NCBI GenBank assembly: GCA_017936265.1 | Contig: JAGBFX010000041.1 | Span: 1 to 53,714, forward strand | From: Bacteroidaceae bacterium | Lineage (GTDB): Bacteria; Bacteroidota; Bacteroidia; Bacteroidales; Bacteroidaceae | Length of the DNA: 53,714 bases | Reading direction: 5' to 3' | Part shown: piece by piece, positions 1 through 7,830 of the stretch | Numbering within the stretch: the first letter of the stretch is position 1 | Layout of the letters: each line of letters starts with the position of its first letter | Translations under genes and position numbers: made by a program | The notes under the pieces: model-generated | Databases searched by the model: none | Seen by the model: the letters and a program-made list of their open reading frames with translations, nothing else | Told to the model about the DNA's origin: nothing

Positions 1-57
1 GCAACATCCCTCGGTCGTTTTATTCTTGCCGTTGTTGTCTTAACGCAGCAAATAAGG

Positions 58-190
58 GAATGGGGTAACTCGCTATTCACGCAATAACAGCAACAGGATA
101 ATCCACCGCTCAAACATCCCCCATTCTTTATCCTTATTTGCTGCTAACAACAACTGTTGCTCACACAGTGCCGGTTTCTTTTGGAAATTA
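58..190 (-). repeat. Diverged intergenic repeat, copy 1 (inverted relative to 7709-7830)
   Basis: The reverse complement contains, in order, CCGGCACTGT, AGGATAAA, TGTTTGAGCGGTGGAT and TAGCGAGTT. The same blocks occur in the same order at 7709-7830, so the two stretches are homologous. No start codon, ribosome site or conserved reading frame accompanies either copy. Whether it is a decayed mobile element or a repeated non-coding unit cannot be decided from one window. Confidence 0.55.
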
Positions 191-367
191 CTCTTGCAAT
201 GAAAATTCGTTGGACATTGTCATTCTGGAGCGAAGAGTAACGGAGCGAAGAATCTCAAAATAGAGGTACTGTTCAGAGGAGTAAAAGATAAAGATTCTTT
301 CCTTTTTAGATTGGCAAAATTATATGCGTAAATACAAAATCCCTCAGAATTTTACGTTGAGCCCAGA

Positions 368-410
368 ACTCTCCAGTTTTTGAAAACTCCTCCACCGCAA
401 GCGGTCCCCC
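368..410 (-). repeat. 43-bp inverted repeat, left copy (partner 7425-7467)
   Basis: This stretch matches the reverse complement of 7425-7467 at 42 of 43 positions, including the core CCGCAAGCGG palindrome. The pair brackets the block with the two secreted proteins, the small peptide gene and the ATPase gene. It also belongs to the wider family of GC-rich intergenic repeats in this window. Confidence 0.75.
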
Positions 411-516
411 CAGGAGGGAGTTATTTGTAGGGGCGGGGTTAGCCCGCCCTTGAGTATATTATTTTAGACATAAGAACATAAGTACAAAAGGCAATGCACA
501 CGGGTTAAAGGATGCA

Positions 517-712
517 CCCCTTGCAGTTATGGCATAAAGCTTCCGCAAGTGAACCTTGCGATGCATAAAACATTAAGGCTATGGCCTTGAAAATACATTT
601 TCAATTGCCCCATCCTTAATGTTTTATCTACATGGAAATCCTATTCCATGTGCCTATGCTCATAACCTAAGGGGCTTATGTCTTTCTGTCTAATTTATTT
701 ATCCCTTGTGGT
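517..712 (+). ncRNA. Predicted four-way-junction RNA element, copy 1
   Basis: The plus strand can fold into a closed cloverleaf. P1 pairs 517-522 with 669-674, 526-531 with 661-666 and 532-536 with 655-659. P2 pairs 544-549 with 555-560. P3 pairs 565-578 with 614-627 (14 perfect pairs), then 581-584 with 610-613, capped by 587-593 with 598-604. P4 pairs 631-637 with 644-650. A tail follows with CTGTCT (686) and CCCTT (703). The same helix order, similar linker lengths and the same tail occur at 5233-5415 with different helix sequences. No terminator or own promoter is evident, and the element lies upstream of the promoter at 802-833. Transcription is therefore unproven, and a DNA-level cruciform or recombination site is the main alternative. 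Strand is assigned by analogy with the neighbouring gene. Confidence 0.45.
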
Positions 713-801
713 GTTGCGTGTTTTTCTTTATGGCTATGCTGTAAAGGAGAATTTCGCGTTTATGTTAAAACGTTAATGCGTGAACAAACATCAGCGAAAA
801 A

Positions 802-833
802 TTTGGTTAATATATATTAAAGAGGTAAATTTG
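802..833 (+). promoter_or_regulatory. Bacteroidales-type promoter of the 1012 secreted protein
   Basis: TTTG at 802-805, a 20-nt AT-rich spacer and TAAATTTG at 826-833 match the Bacteroides -33/-7 consensus (TTTG, TAnnTTTG). Transcription would start near 840, giving a 5' leader of about 170 nt that includes the GC-rich repeats at 847-955. Confidence 0.75.
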
Positions 834-846
834 CGAAGATTTTTAG

Positions 847-955
847 AGCCCCACCCAGACCCTCCCCCGTAGGGAGGGATGGTGCGAAACCGTAGCACCG
901 TTTGCGACGACTTTACAAAGGAGTGCCTTCAACCCCTCCCGTAGAGGGGAATTGA
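847..955. repeat. Two GC-rich 'CCCTCCCGTAGAGGGG' repeats
   Basis: Positions 856-877 and 930-947 are short palindromes of the CCCTCC(CC)GTAG(A)GGGAGG type. Related copies lie at 3450-3482, 3520-3557, 7354-7430, 7566-7600, 7620-7662, 8088-8120 and 53601-53640. All are intergenic. Confidence 0.6.
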
Positions 956-1011
956 GAATGAATAGGGGGTGGAAAACGAGAATTCACAAAACAAAATAAA
1001 AACAAATTATT

Positions 1012-3441
1012 ATGAAAAAATTTTTACTTTCAATTTTTGCTGTGCTCTTTGCATTCGCAGGAGCGCAGGCAGAGACACTGACATTAACTGCCGGTACTGA
1101 TTTTACCACTACTAGTGGCGAATTCCTTGACGGAAGTTTGAAAATGACTACAGCCAAGAATTCTTCTAGTAGTAGTCCGGCATATAATGCTAATAGTAAA
1201 GAGTTGCGTCTTTATTATAACTCAGGAGGCAATGGCGGTTCTGTGACTTTTACGACAGATGGAACAATAAAAATTACCGGTGTTAAGGTTACTGCTTCTA
1301 CTACTCCTACCGTAAAATACTCCGTTAATGGTGGTAACATGGTGTTTGCCGGTAGTTGGACTGGTGGAGCAATAACAATTTCTGGTATTGAAGCAACGGA
1401 AAGTATAGAAATCCAGAATGCAAATACAACCAATACCCAGCTTCGCATTACATCATTTGTAATTACATATGAGACAGTTGGTGTGCTCGTTTCAAAACCG
1501 GAGTTCACTCCTGAGGACGGAACTCGATTTGATGAGAGTCTTGAAGTTTCTATAGATGTCGAAGACGGTTTGAAAGCATTCTATTCTATAGATGGCGGCG
1601 TTAATTATCAGGAGGGAAACTCGGTAGTTATCACTGAGACAACAACTATCCTTGCTTATGCAGAGGATGGCGCCGGCAATAAGAGTGCCGAAGTTTCAGC
1701 TACATACACAAAAAATGTGCCGGGTCAGGTGATTGACGAACTTACGCGTGCTACTACAGGTATTACAGGTTCAACTTATACAGATTGGAACAACAAAACA
1801 GCGACATCTTCAGCTGTATATGCTGGTCAGTCAGCAGGTGGAAACGACGCAATCCAGTTGCGTTCAAATAACAGCAACTCTGGTATTGTGACAACTGCTT
1901 CAGGCGGTAAGGTAAAGAAGGTTGCTGTTGTGTGGCAGAGTAGTACAAGCGGTGGCCGCACATTGAATGTTTATGGCAAGAATACTGCGTATAGCGCAGC
2001 AACTGATTTGTATTCTACTTCAACACAGGGTACATTGCTTGGCACAATTGTTTGCGGCACATCAACAGAACTTGTAATTGAGGGCGATTATGAATACATT
2101 GGTGTGTGTTCTGCAAGCGGTGCTATGTACTTGACAAGCATCAGCATAACTTGGGATGAGAGTGCAGGTGTAACTCCGGTTGCTCCTAATGCTCCTGTTC
2201 TTCCTGCTTCAACAACATTTGAGGGTAGCATGTTGGTTGAGATTACAGGTATTGCAGCAGATGCTACTGTTTATTACACAACAGACGAGAGTGACCCTGC
2301 AACATCGGCTACTCGCGTAGAATATACCGAGCCATTTGAAATCACTGCTACAACAACAGTAAAGGCAGTTGCTGTAAACGAGGTAGGTGCAAGTGAAGTG
2401 GTAACTAAGATATATACACTGTTCGTTGTTGAAGAAACTGAGGGCTATTATATAAAGGTTGTTTCGGAACCAACAGACTGGAGCGGTAAGTATCTTATCG
2501 TTTATGAGGAAGGAACAGATGCATACGTGTTTAACGGTAAGGACGAGGCTAACGGTTATGTATCTGCTGTAACTGATGGTGATGTAATTAAGGCAAACAG
2601 TGAGATTGATGCTGTTGCTGTTACAATTGCTGCAATGGAAGGCGGTTACTCAGTAAAGACTGCGGGCGGTTACATATATGGTGCATCCGGTTCAAATAAA
2701 CTTAACACTAATGCAAGTGAACCGCAATTAAATACTATTGAGTTCACTGCTGATGGTGTTAATATTGAGGCTGGAAGATATCTTCGATTTAATTCCGCTG
2801 TTGGTGATATGCGTTTCCGCTATTATAACTTGACATATGGTGAGTCTGTCCAGCTTTACAAATATGTAGAGGAACTTCCAACAAGTCACACCCTCACAGT
2901 ATCAGAAGCCGGCTATGCTACATTGTTCCTTGGTTTCAATGCAAGAATTCCATCTGCAGTGGAAGCATATACAGTAACAACAGTAAACAACGGTTGGGTT
3001 TCTTTGACTCAGGTAACAGGTGTTCTCCCAGCAGAAACAGGTGTTATCATTAAGGCTTCTGCAGGAGAGTATAAGTTCTTCGATGAGGCAACAGCAACCG
3101 CAGACGTTACTGGCAACCTTTTGGAGGGTACTGCTGCTGCAACTGAGATTGATGTAGAGGCTTATGTTCTTGGCAACGTTGACGGTGTTGGCCTTTACAA
3201 GGCAAAGATGACTGACGGCAAGTGGCTTAACAACGCCAACAAGGCATACTTGCCTGCAAGCGTTGCAAATGGTGCTGCTTCTTACAGCTTCCGTTTCGGC
3301 GAGGGCACAACAGGCATCAACGAGATAACAGATAACAGAGTACAGAGTACAGTTATCTACGACCTTACAGGCCGCCGTGTTGAGAACATCAGCGCTCCCG
3401 GTATTTACATTGTAAACGGCAAAAAGGTACTTGTTAAGTAA
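1012..3441 (+). CDS. Large secreted multidomain protein with chitobiase-like repeats and a C-terminal sorting tail
   Basis: Product is 809 residues with a clear signal peptide (residues 1-20, ending AQA). Visible modules are an N-terminal beta-rich domain (about 22-155), a CHB_HEX_C-like domain with FYSIDGG (about 158-235), a second beta-sandwich (240-385), a second chitobiase-like domain with YYTTDESDP (about 395-470), and a beta-rich region (475-620). A C-terminal region (625-809) ends in YDLTGRRV...GIYIVNGKKVLVK. Such tails are known as type IX secretion or cell-surface anchoring signals in Bacteroidota. There is no catalytic motif, so a role in surface binding or adhesion is inference. 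Residues about 625-809 closely match the C-terminus of the 5559 gene. The ATG follows an AT-rich leader without a Shine-Dalgarno, as is usual in this phylum. Confidence 0.85.
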   Translation: MKKFLLSIFAVLFAFAGAQAETLTLTAGTDFTTTSGEFLDGSLKMTTAKNSSSSSPAYNANSKELRLYYNSGGNGGSVTFTTDGTIKITGVKVTASTTPTVKYSVNGGNMVFAGSWTGGAITISGIEATESIEIQNANTTNTQLRITSFVITYETVGVLVSKPEFTPEDGTRFDESLEVSIDVEDGLKAFYSIDGGVNYQEGNSVVITETTTILAYAEDGAGNKSAEVSATYTKNVPGQVIDELTRATTGITGSTYTDWNNKTATSSAVYAGQSAGGNDAIQLRSNNSNSGIVTTASGGKVKKVAVVWQSSTSGGRTLNVYGKNTAYSAATDLYSTSTQGTLLGTIVCGTSTELVIEGDYEYIGVCSASGAMYLTSISITWDESAGVTPVAPNAPVLPASTTFEGSMLVEITGIAADATVYYTTDESDPATSATRVEYTEPFEITATTTVKAVAVNEVGASEVVTKIYTLFVVEETEGYYIKVVSEPTDWSGKYLIVYEEGTDAYVFNGKDEANGYVSAVTDGDVIKANSEIDAVAVTIAAMEGGYSVKTAGGYIYGASGSNKLNTNASEPQLNTIEFTADGVNIEAGRYLRFNSAVGDMRFRYYNLTYGESVQLYKYVEELPTSHTLTVSEAGYATLFLGFNARIPSAVEAYTVTTVNNGWVSLTQVTGVLPAETGVIIKASAGEYKFFDEATATADVTGNLLEGTAAATEIDVEAYVLGNVDGVGLYKAKMTDGKWLNNANKAYLPASVANGAASYSFRFGEGTTGINEITDNRVQSTVIYDLTGRRVENISAPGIYIVNGKKVLVK

Positions 3442-3449
3442 AAAAGGAA

Positions 3450-3557
3450 GCCTCCCCCTAACCCCCTCCCGTAGAGGGGGGGAACTAATAACAAAAGATT
3501 GATAATTTTTAAATCAAGTCCTCCAAACTCTCCCCTATAGGGGGAGACGGAGGGGGC
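3450..3557. repeat. GC-rich repeat pair between secreted protein and peptide gene
   Basis: Two members of the CCCTCCCGTAGAGGGG-like family sit in the 125-bp spacer between the stop at 3441 and the peptide start at 3567. The second ends just 10 bases before that ATG, so it would lie in the peptide's leader if the two genes are co-transcribed. Confidence 0.6.
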
Positions 3558-3566
3558 CACATAAAT

Positions 3567-3737
3567 ATGAAGAAGACATATGTATCTCCTCTGATGACAG
3601 AGGTAAATATCGAGGCAGCACAGATGCTTGCAGCTTCATTGAAGATTGGTGACAGTAATCAGACAGTAGATACCTCAGAAAACGGCGCTCAGCTCGGTGG
3701 CGGTCGCCGCGGTGAATGGGGAAATCTTTGGCAGTAA
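3567..3737 (+). CDS. 56-residue peptide of the Bacteroidales 'MKKTYxxP' type
   Basis: The ORF encodes 56 residues, starting MKKTYVSPLMTEV, with a middle AAQMLAASL and a Gly/Arg/Trp-rich end (LGGGRRGEWGNLWQ). Short proteins starting MKKxYxxP with an internal hydrophobic M-L-A-x-S segment are, to my knowledge, frequent in Prevotella-like genomes and have no established function. The gene sits 125 bp after a secreted-protein gene, has no signal peptide of normal length, and its stop codon is the first base triplet of a 40-bp perfect palindromic terminator. That context argues for a real, expressed gene. A leader-plus-core peptide (cleaved after the AAS or GGG region) is one possible reading, but it is inference. 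Confidence 0.6.
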   Translation: MKKTYVSPLMTEVNIEAAQMLAASLKIGDSNQTVDTSENGAQLGGGRRGEWGNLWQ

Positions 3738-3774
3738 AAATTATGGAGAGCAAATTTGCTCTCCATAATTTTTA
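3735..3774 (+). terminator. 40-bp perfect palindromic terminator after the peptide gene
   Basis: Positions 3735-3754 are exactly complementary to 3755-3774. The hairpin has a GC core (GGAGAGC/GCTCTCC) flanked by A- and T-runs, so it could stop transcription in both directions. It overlaps the peptide stop codon. Confidence 0.75.
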
Positions 3775-3866
3775 TCTGCTAGATTTCCCCATCGCGAGTT
3801 TTGCAGCAATAGGTCGCGCGTAGCCCAAAAAGTGGAAAGTTGAAAGATGAAAGATGAAAGTTAATT

Positions 3867-3914
3867 GAGATTTTTCGCTTTGCTCAAAATGACAAGTTAG
3901 CGGTTGTTTTTTTG
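3867..3914 (+). repeat. Dispersed repeat 'GAGATT...AAATGACAAGTT', copy next to ATPase 3' end
   Basis: This copy contains AAAATGACAAGTTAGCGGTT followed by G and T7. A direct copy lies at 5188-5234, on the other side of the ATPase gene. More distant relatives are at 8131-8172 and, inverted, at 219-256. Confidence 0.6.
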
Positions 3915-3920
3915 TTTTTC

Positions 3921-5105
3921 TTAGAACAATTCATTTATATTCAATGATAGAAAATCTTCAACATCAATGCCGCCGTCACCCACAATGAGGGATTCTTGGG
4001 GATTGAACATCTGCTTGAATTTCTCCAGGCCCGTTGTCCTTCTTTCGGCATTGCTCTTTACCTCAATTGCTACAATTGATCCTTTCTTCTGAAGAATGAA
4101 ATCTACCTCGTCATTGCGTTCACGCCAGTAGTATATATTAAAACGATTGACAAAAGCACTGCTTACAAGATATGCTCCTATACCTGATTCATATATGTGC
4201 CCCCAACTTGTGCGGTCGAGGATGGCCTGCTCAAATGAGTGTTGGCAGTATGCAGTCTTGAGTGCGTTGTTGTATACCTGAAATTTAGGTATACTCGCTT
4301 TTCTCCTTGATAAGTCAATGCTGTATTTCTGCAATCCGCATAACAGCCCACTATCATTAAGCAGGTTTATGTAACCTGCCAGCGTAGATGTATTGCCTGC
4401 ATCCTGCAGAGAGCCCAGCATCTTGTTCAATGATAGCAGGTTGCCTGAGTATGCGGCTCCAAGCTCAAATGTTTGTCTCAATAGTGCAGGTTTGCTGATT
4501 GGGGTATCCATCAATATGTCCTTATTGATAGTTGCATCTATTATGGCGGACTGGATGTATTGTCCAAAACGTTCGTCCTCTCCAATCAAAGTTGCTGCTC
4601 CCGGATAACCGCCGTAGAAGAGGTATTGTTCAACTGTAAAGCCAAAGCAATCTTTCATCTCGTTGTAGCTCCAGTGGCTCATGCGTATCTCTTCGAACCT
4701 GCCTGCCAATGATTCCGATAGGCCCTTTTCGAGTAACACCCTGCTGCTGCCAAGGAGTAAAACCTTTATGTTGCAGTCGTTGAATGTGTCATAGTCCCAT
4801 TCCTTCTTTACCGCTTCGCTCCAATTGGCGATTTTTTGTATCTCGTCAATTACTAGTACAACGCTTTCCCAGCCTTTGTTCTTTTTCAGGCTACGTGTGG
4901 CTGCCCAACAATTGGAAATCCAAGCGCCGTTTGTTGCAGGGACATTGTCGGCAGTGAAGAACTGATAGGGCTGCGACAGTTCTTTAAGTACTTGCTTCAC
5001 AACTGTTGACTTTCCAATCTGGCGCGCGCCAATTACAACTTGAATGAATTTCCTGTTCTCTTCAAGCCTGGTTTTAATCTTCTGGTATTCAGCTCTTTTG
5101 TACAT
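3921..5105 (-). CDS. AAA ATPase with DUF4143-type C-terminal domain
   Basis: Product is 394 residues. Walker A is GARQIGKST at residues 26-34 and Walker B ends VLVIDE at 83-88. The C-terminal part has the typical YYWRERNDEVDFI...IAIEVKS segment (about 325-355), the nuclease-like fold of DUF4143 proteins. This family is widespread in Bacteroidota, cytoplasmic, usually monocistronic, and its cellular role is unknown. The gene faces against both neighbours. Near-identical direct repeats lie at 3867-3914 and 5188-5234, right outside its two ends, suggesting it arrived or moves as a unit. The ATG at 5105 gives the expected N-terminus for the family. Confidence 0.88.
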   Translation of the reverse strand: MYKRAEYQKIKTRLEENRKFIQVVIGARQIGKSTVVKQVLKELSQPYQFFTADNVPATNGAWISNCWAATRSLKKNKGWESVVLVIDEIQKIANWSEAVKKEWDYDTFNDCNIKVLLLGSSRVLLEKGLSESLAGRFEEIRMSHWSYNEMKDCFGFTVEQYLFYGGYPGAATLIGEDERFGQYIQSAIIDATINKDILMDTPISKPALLRQTFELGAAYSGNLLSLNKMLGSLQDAGNTSTLAGYINLLNDSGLLCGLQKYSIDLSRRKASIPKFQVYNNALKTAYCQHSFEQAILDRTSWGHIYESGIGAYLVSSAFVNRFNIYYWRERNDEVDFILQKKGSIVAIEVKSNAERRTTGLEKFKQMFNPQESLIVGDGGIDVEDFLSLNINELF

Positions 5106-5187
5106 GACTTTATATTTTACGCAGTGCGTTGAGTAATTTTACGCAGTGCAAATATATAAATTGTGATTTTATAAAACAAGAGTTATT

Positions 5188-5234
5188 CGAGATTTCTCCT
5201 ATCGTCGAAATGACAAGTTCGCGGTTTTTTTGCG
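5188..5234 (+). repeat. Dispersed repeat, copy upstream of the ATPase gene
   Basis: It contains AAATGACAAGTTCGCGGTT followed by a T-run, in the same orientation as 3867-3914 on the far side of the ATPase. The last bases overlap the first base-paired strand of the folded element that starts at 5233. Confidence 0.6.
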
Positions 5235-5415
5235 CAGTGATGGATTTTAACGGGAATCATTGATTCCCTGTATATCATAAGCCAGGGCTAATGCAATAGA
5301 AAAACTGTTTTCATTCCACAGCCTTGGCTTATGATATGCCACATGATGTTCATGTGTCGTTCCATCGCATTAGCGAGTGTTGTGTTGCTGTCTCCTTTGC
5401 ACATTCCCTTATGTT
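5233..5415 (+). ncRNA. Predicted four-way-junction RNA element, copy 2
   Basis: P1 pairs 5233-5235 with 5373-5375 and 5237-5244 with 5361-5368. P2 is 5252-5258 with 5262-5268. P3 is 5272-5289 with 5320-5337 (18 pairs, one G-U), capped by 5299-5303 with 5308-5312. P4 is 5340-5346 with 5350-5356. Linkers of 7, 3, 2 and 4 nt compare with 7, 4, 3 and 4 nt in copy 1. The tail again has CTGTCT (5388) then CCCTT (5406) at nearly the same spacing. GCTAATGC (5287-5294) in P3 could alternatively pair with GCATTAGC (5367-5374), a possible switch or pseudoknot. The element ends about 40 nt before the promoter of the 5559 gene. No promoter of its own was found. Confidence 0.45.
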
Positions 5416-5456
5416 CTTTTGTCTTGAAATCTTATTGATAGCGACAACGATTTTTA

Positions 5457-5487
5457 TTTGCTTTTTTAAATAATGACATTAATTTTG
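5457..5487 (+). promoter_or_regulatory. Promoter of the 5559 secreted protein
   Basis: TTTG at 5457-5460, exactly 19 nt, then TAATTTTG at 5480-5487: a full match to the Bacteroidales housekeeping consensus. The predicted leader is about 65 nt and starts downstream of the folded element at 5233-5415. Confidence 0.8.
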
Positions 5488-5558
5488 CATTCTGTGAATA
5501 AGGGGTTTATACAACCCATTCCGTGAATTTTGTATATAAAACGCAGAAATAAAACATT

Positions 5559-7338
5559 ATGAAAAAAAATACTTTTATTCTCGCACTTGTGATGTCAATG
5601 CTGTCATTCACAAATGCAAAGGCTGATAAATTGCAGATACGAGTTGCAGAGTCAACCATAGAGAATTATTCTAATTATTATACAAATAATGTTTATGACG
5701 GCCGTTACGCTACCAAGTTCTGGTCGAATGGTAATCCGCAGGCCGGTTATACATTTACTGTCTATTTAGGCAGTTCTGCGAATGTGGGTGATATAAAGCT
5801 CTATTTTGACAATGGTGACCTGCCGTCCGATGGCGCAGTTATCGAAGTTAATGAGAATAATAGTGGTAACTGGGTTCAGGTTGGCGAGTCTTTGAATGGT
5901 GTTCAGGCGAATGATGTCGTTACACGCAATGCCGGAGGTGTATATACAAAACAGATTAGGCTCAGGTTTACACAGGCTTCAGCGTACTGGTTCCGGTTGC
6001 TGGAGTTCGAGGTGTATGAGTATGAGGTTGCTATTCAGGAGCGTACAATTTCTGCTGTTGCAGGAGAGGGTGGCTCTGTAACAATCAACGGCGGCAGCGA
6101 GGCTGTCACAAGTACGGAGGAGATACAGCTTGTTGCGGCTCCCGATTATGGCTATAAGTTTGTCCGTTGGACAGTAGGCGGCGAAGAGGTCTCAACTTCT
6201 GCCGAATATACCGACAATACCGATGGCAACAAGGAGTATGTTGCCGTGTTCGAGAAATTCGCTTCTACCGACGAGTGGTATGCTGCTATTGAGAAACCTA
6301 CATTTGCCGAAGGTGGTGGTACACACCTTATTGCAGGTGTAGAGTTTAATGGCGAGAACCTTCCTGGTTTTACTTATACCAAGGGAACCACATCCGCTTT
6401 CCAGAACGAAGCCTTTTCTGTTGTTCCCGGTGAGACATACTCTCTTTCTTTGACATACGAGTTGCACTGGGGCGACATTGCTCTTTACCAGATAGACCGT
6501 AACGGAACCGAAAAGAAATACGGTTACTATACTTGCCAGTGGGAGGCAAATGGTGACCCTTATGCTATCCTTGGCCGTAATGCCGAACTGATGTGCGATG
6601 AGTTCGGCGTTGAGGATTTTGCAGCACTTGAGCACACTAAATCGGGAGAGACAAACTACATTGAGTTGCCATATGAGATTACAGTGAGTGAAAACCACAA
6701 GCCCGGTGATCTCATCGTTGTACGTGCAATGATAGATAATGGTGACAATGGCGCTTATGGACAGGGTATAGAAGAGGGCGGATGCTTTGATATCCTCTTT
6801 GTCGTTGCTGAAAAGGAGCCCGTCGAGGATACAAGTGAATGGTCTACATTCTATCAGCCTTATCCTATAGTGCTTCCTGAAGGCGTAAATGCTTATATTG
6901 TAACAGCCGCAGCAAGTGATTATGTGACTTTGACACGATTTGAAGGAACAATTCCTGAAAATACAGCTGTGATTCTGAATAACGGGGAGCCTATGGGTGA
7001 AGCTGTTGATGTTGATTTCAGCACCAACTTGCTCAAGGGTACGACTGTAGATACTTATATTGATGAGGAGGCTTATGTCCTTTCAAAGGTTGACGGTGTT
7101 GTCGGTTTCTACAAGGCTGAAATGACAAATGGTACTTGGTTGAACAACGCTACCAAGGCATACTTGCCTGCAAGCGTTGCAAGTGGTGCAGCTTCTTACA
7201 GCTTCCGTTTCGGCGAGGGCACAACTGGCGTTGAGAAAGTAGAAATCAGAAATCTTCGACCTTACAGGCCGTCGCGTTGAGAACATCAGCGCTCCCGGTA
7301 TTTACATCATCAACGGTGTAAAAACACTTGTAAAGTAA
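5559..7338 (+). pseudogene. Secreted discoidin/InlB-repeat-like protein with frameshifted C-terminal sorting tail
   Basis: The uninterrupted frame runs 5559-7280 (573 residues). A signal peptide (1-22, ending AKA) is followed by a discoidin-like beta-sandwich (about 23-155), a bacterial repeat with GGSVTINGG...KFVRWTVGGE (about 160-230), a beta-rich middle domain and a C-terminal region nearly identical to that of the 1012 gene. The frame then ends in an aberrant NLRPYRPSR. In the next frame, from about 7252, one reads IFDLTGRRV...GIYIINGVKTLVK with a stop at 7336-7338, the expected sorting tail. One extra A in the AAA at 7243-7245 would explain it: removing one gives GVEKVESEIFDLTGRR. So this is either a recent pseudogene, a phase-variable allele or a sequencing error. 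Type 'pseudogene' refers only to the frameshift; all else looks functional. Confidence 0.75.
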
Positions 7339-7424
7339 TTTAGAACCCAACTCCCTCCGCAACGTAGTTGCTCGTCCCTCTTTCGAAAGAGGGACAGTAA
7401 AATTCCTCCTCTGTTTATAGAGGA

Positions 7425-7467
7425 GGGGGACCGCTTGCGGTGGAGGAGTTTTCAAAAACGGGAGAGT
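7425..7467 (+). repeat. 43-bp inverted repeat, right copy
   Basis: It is the partner of 368-410, with one mismatch in 43. It forms the CCGCTTGCGG palindrome and lies about 90 bp after the end of the frameshifted secreted-protein gene. Confidence 0.75.
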
Positions 7468-7708
7468 CCTGCAACGTGCTACCTTTTGCTGCTCGCACTG
7501 TCGATGTTGTAAACAACATTAAACATTACACACTACATAATACACATTTTTGGGTACCCCTCTGGCTTTGCAGCCACCTCCCCTACAGGGGAGGAATTTT
7601 AACATCGCTGCAAGCAAATTGCTCCTCTGTAGGGGAGCTCCGCGCAGCGGTGAGGGGTATGTGTCTGGAGTTGTTTTATCGGTCATCGGTTAGCAGCGGT
7701 AATTCCCT

Positions 7709-7830
7709 AAACCTCCGGCACTGTCTAAAACACAGCAAACAACCGTTCAGGCAGCGGAAACAGGATAAAAGCTGTTTGAGCGGTGGATGTCAGCGTTGTT
7801 GTTATCGCGTGGAAAGCGAGTTCTTTTATC
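7709..7830 (+). repeat. Diverged intergenic repeat, copy 2
   Basis: It contains CCGGCACTGT, AGGATAAA, TGTTTGAGCGGTGGAT and AAGCGAGTT in the same order as the reverse complement of 58-190. The following 150 bp (GCTGAACG...GCGAAAGGCGCTTG) has no partner in this window. Confidence 0.55.

Larger units (their letters stand above)
1..511. other. Gene-free intergenic block of degenerate repeats
   Basis: I see no gene here. Positions 58-190 are, in inverted orientation, a diverged copy of 7709-7830. Positions 219-256 hold one member of the 'GAGATT...AATGACAA' dispersed repeat, reversed. Positions 368-410 match 7425-7467 as an inverted copy with one mismatch in 43. Positions 427-453 are a GC-rich hairpin sequence that recurs inverted near 8182-8207. 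All are read directly from sequence comparison. Confidence 0.7.

Noticed and set aside
5559-7280. The 573-residue frame as a complete intact protein
   Set aside because: Its end NLRPYRPSR is out of family, while the expected tail is intact in the next frame, so a frameshift is the better reading.
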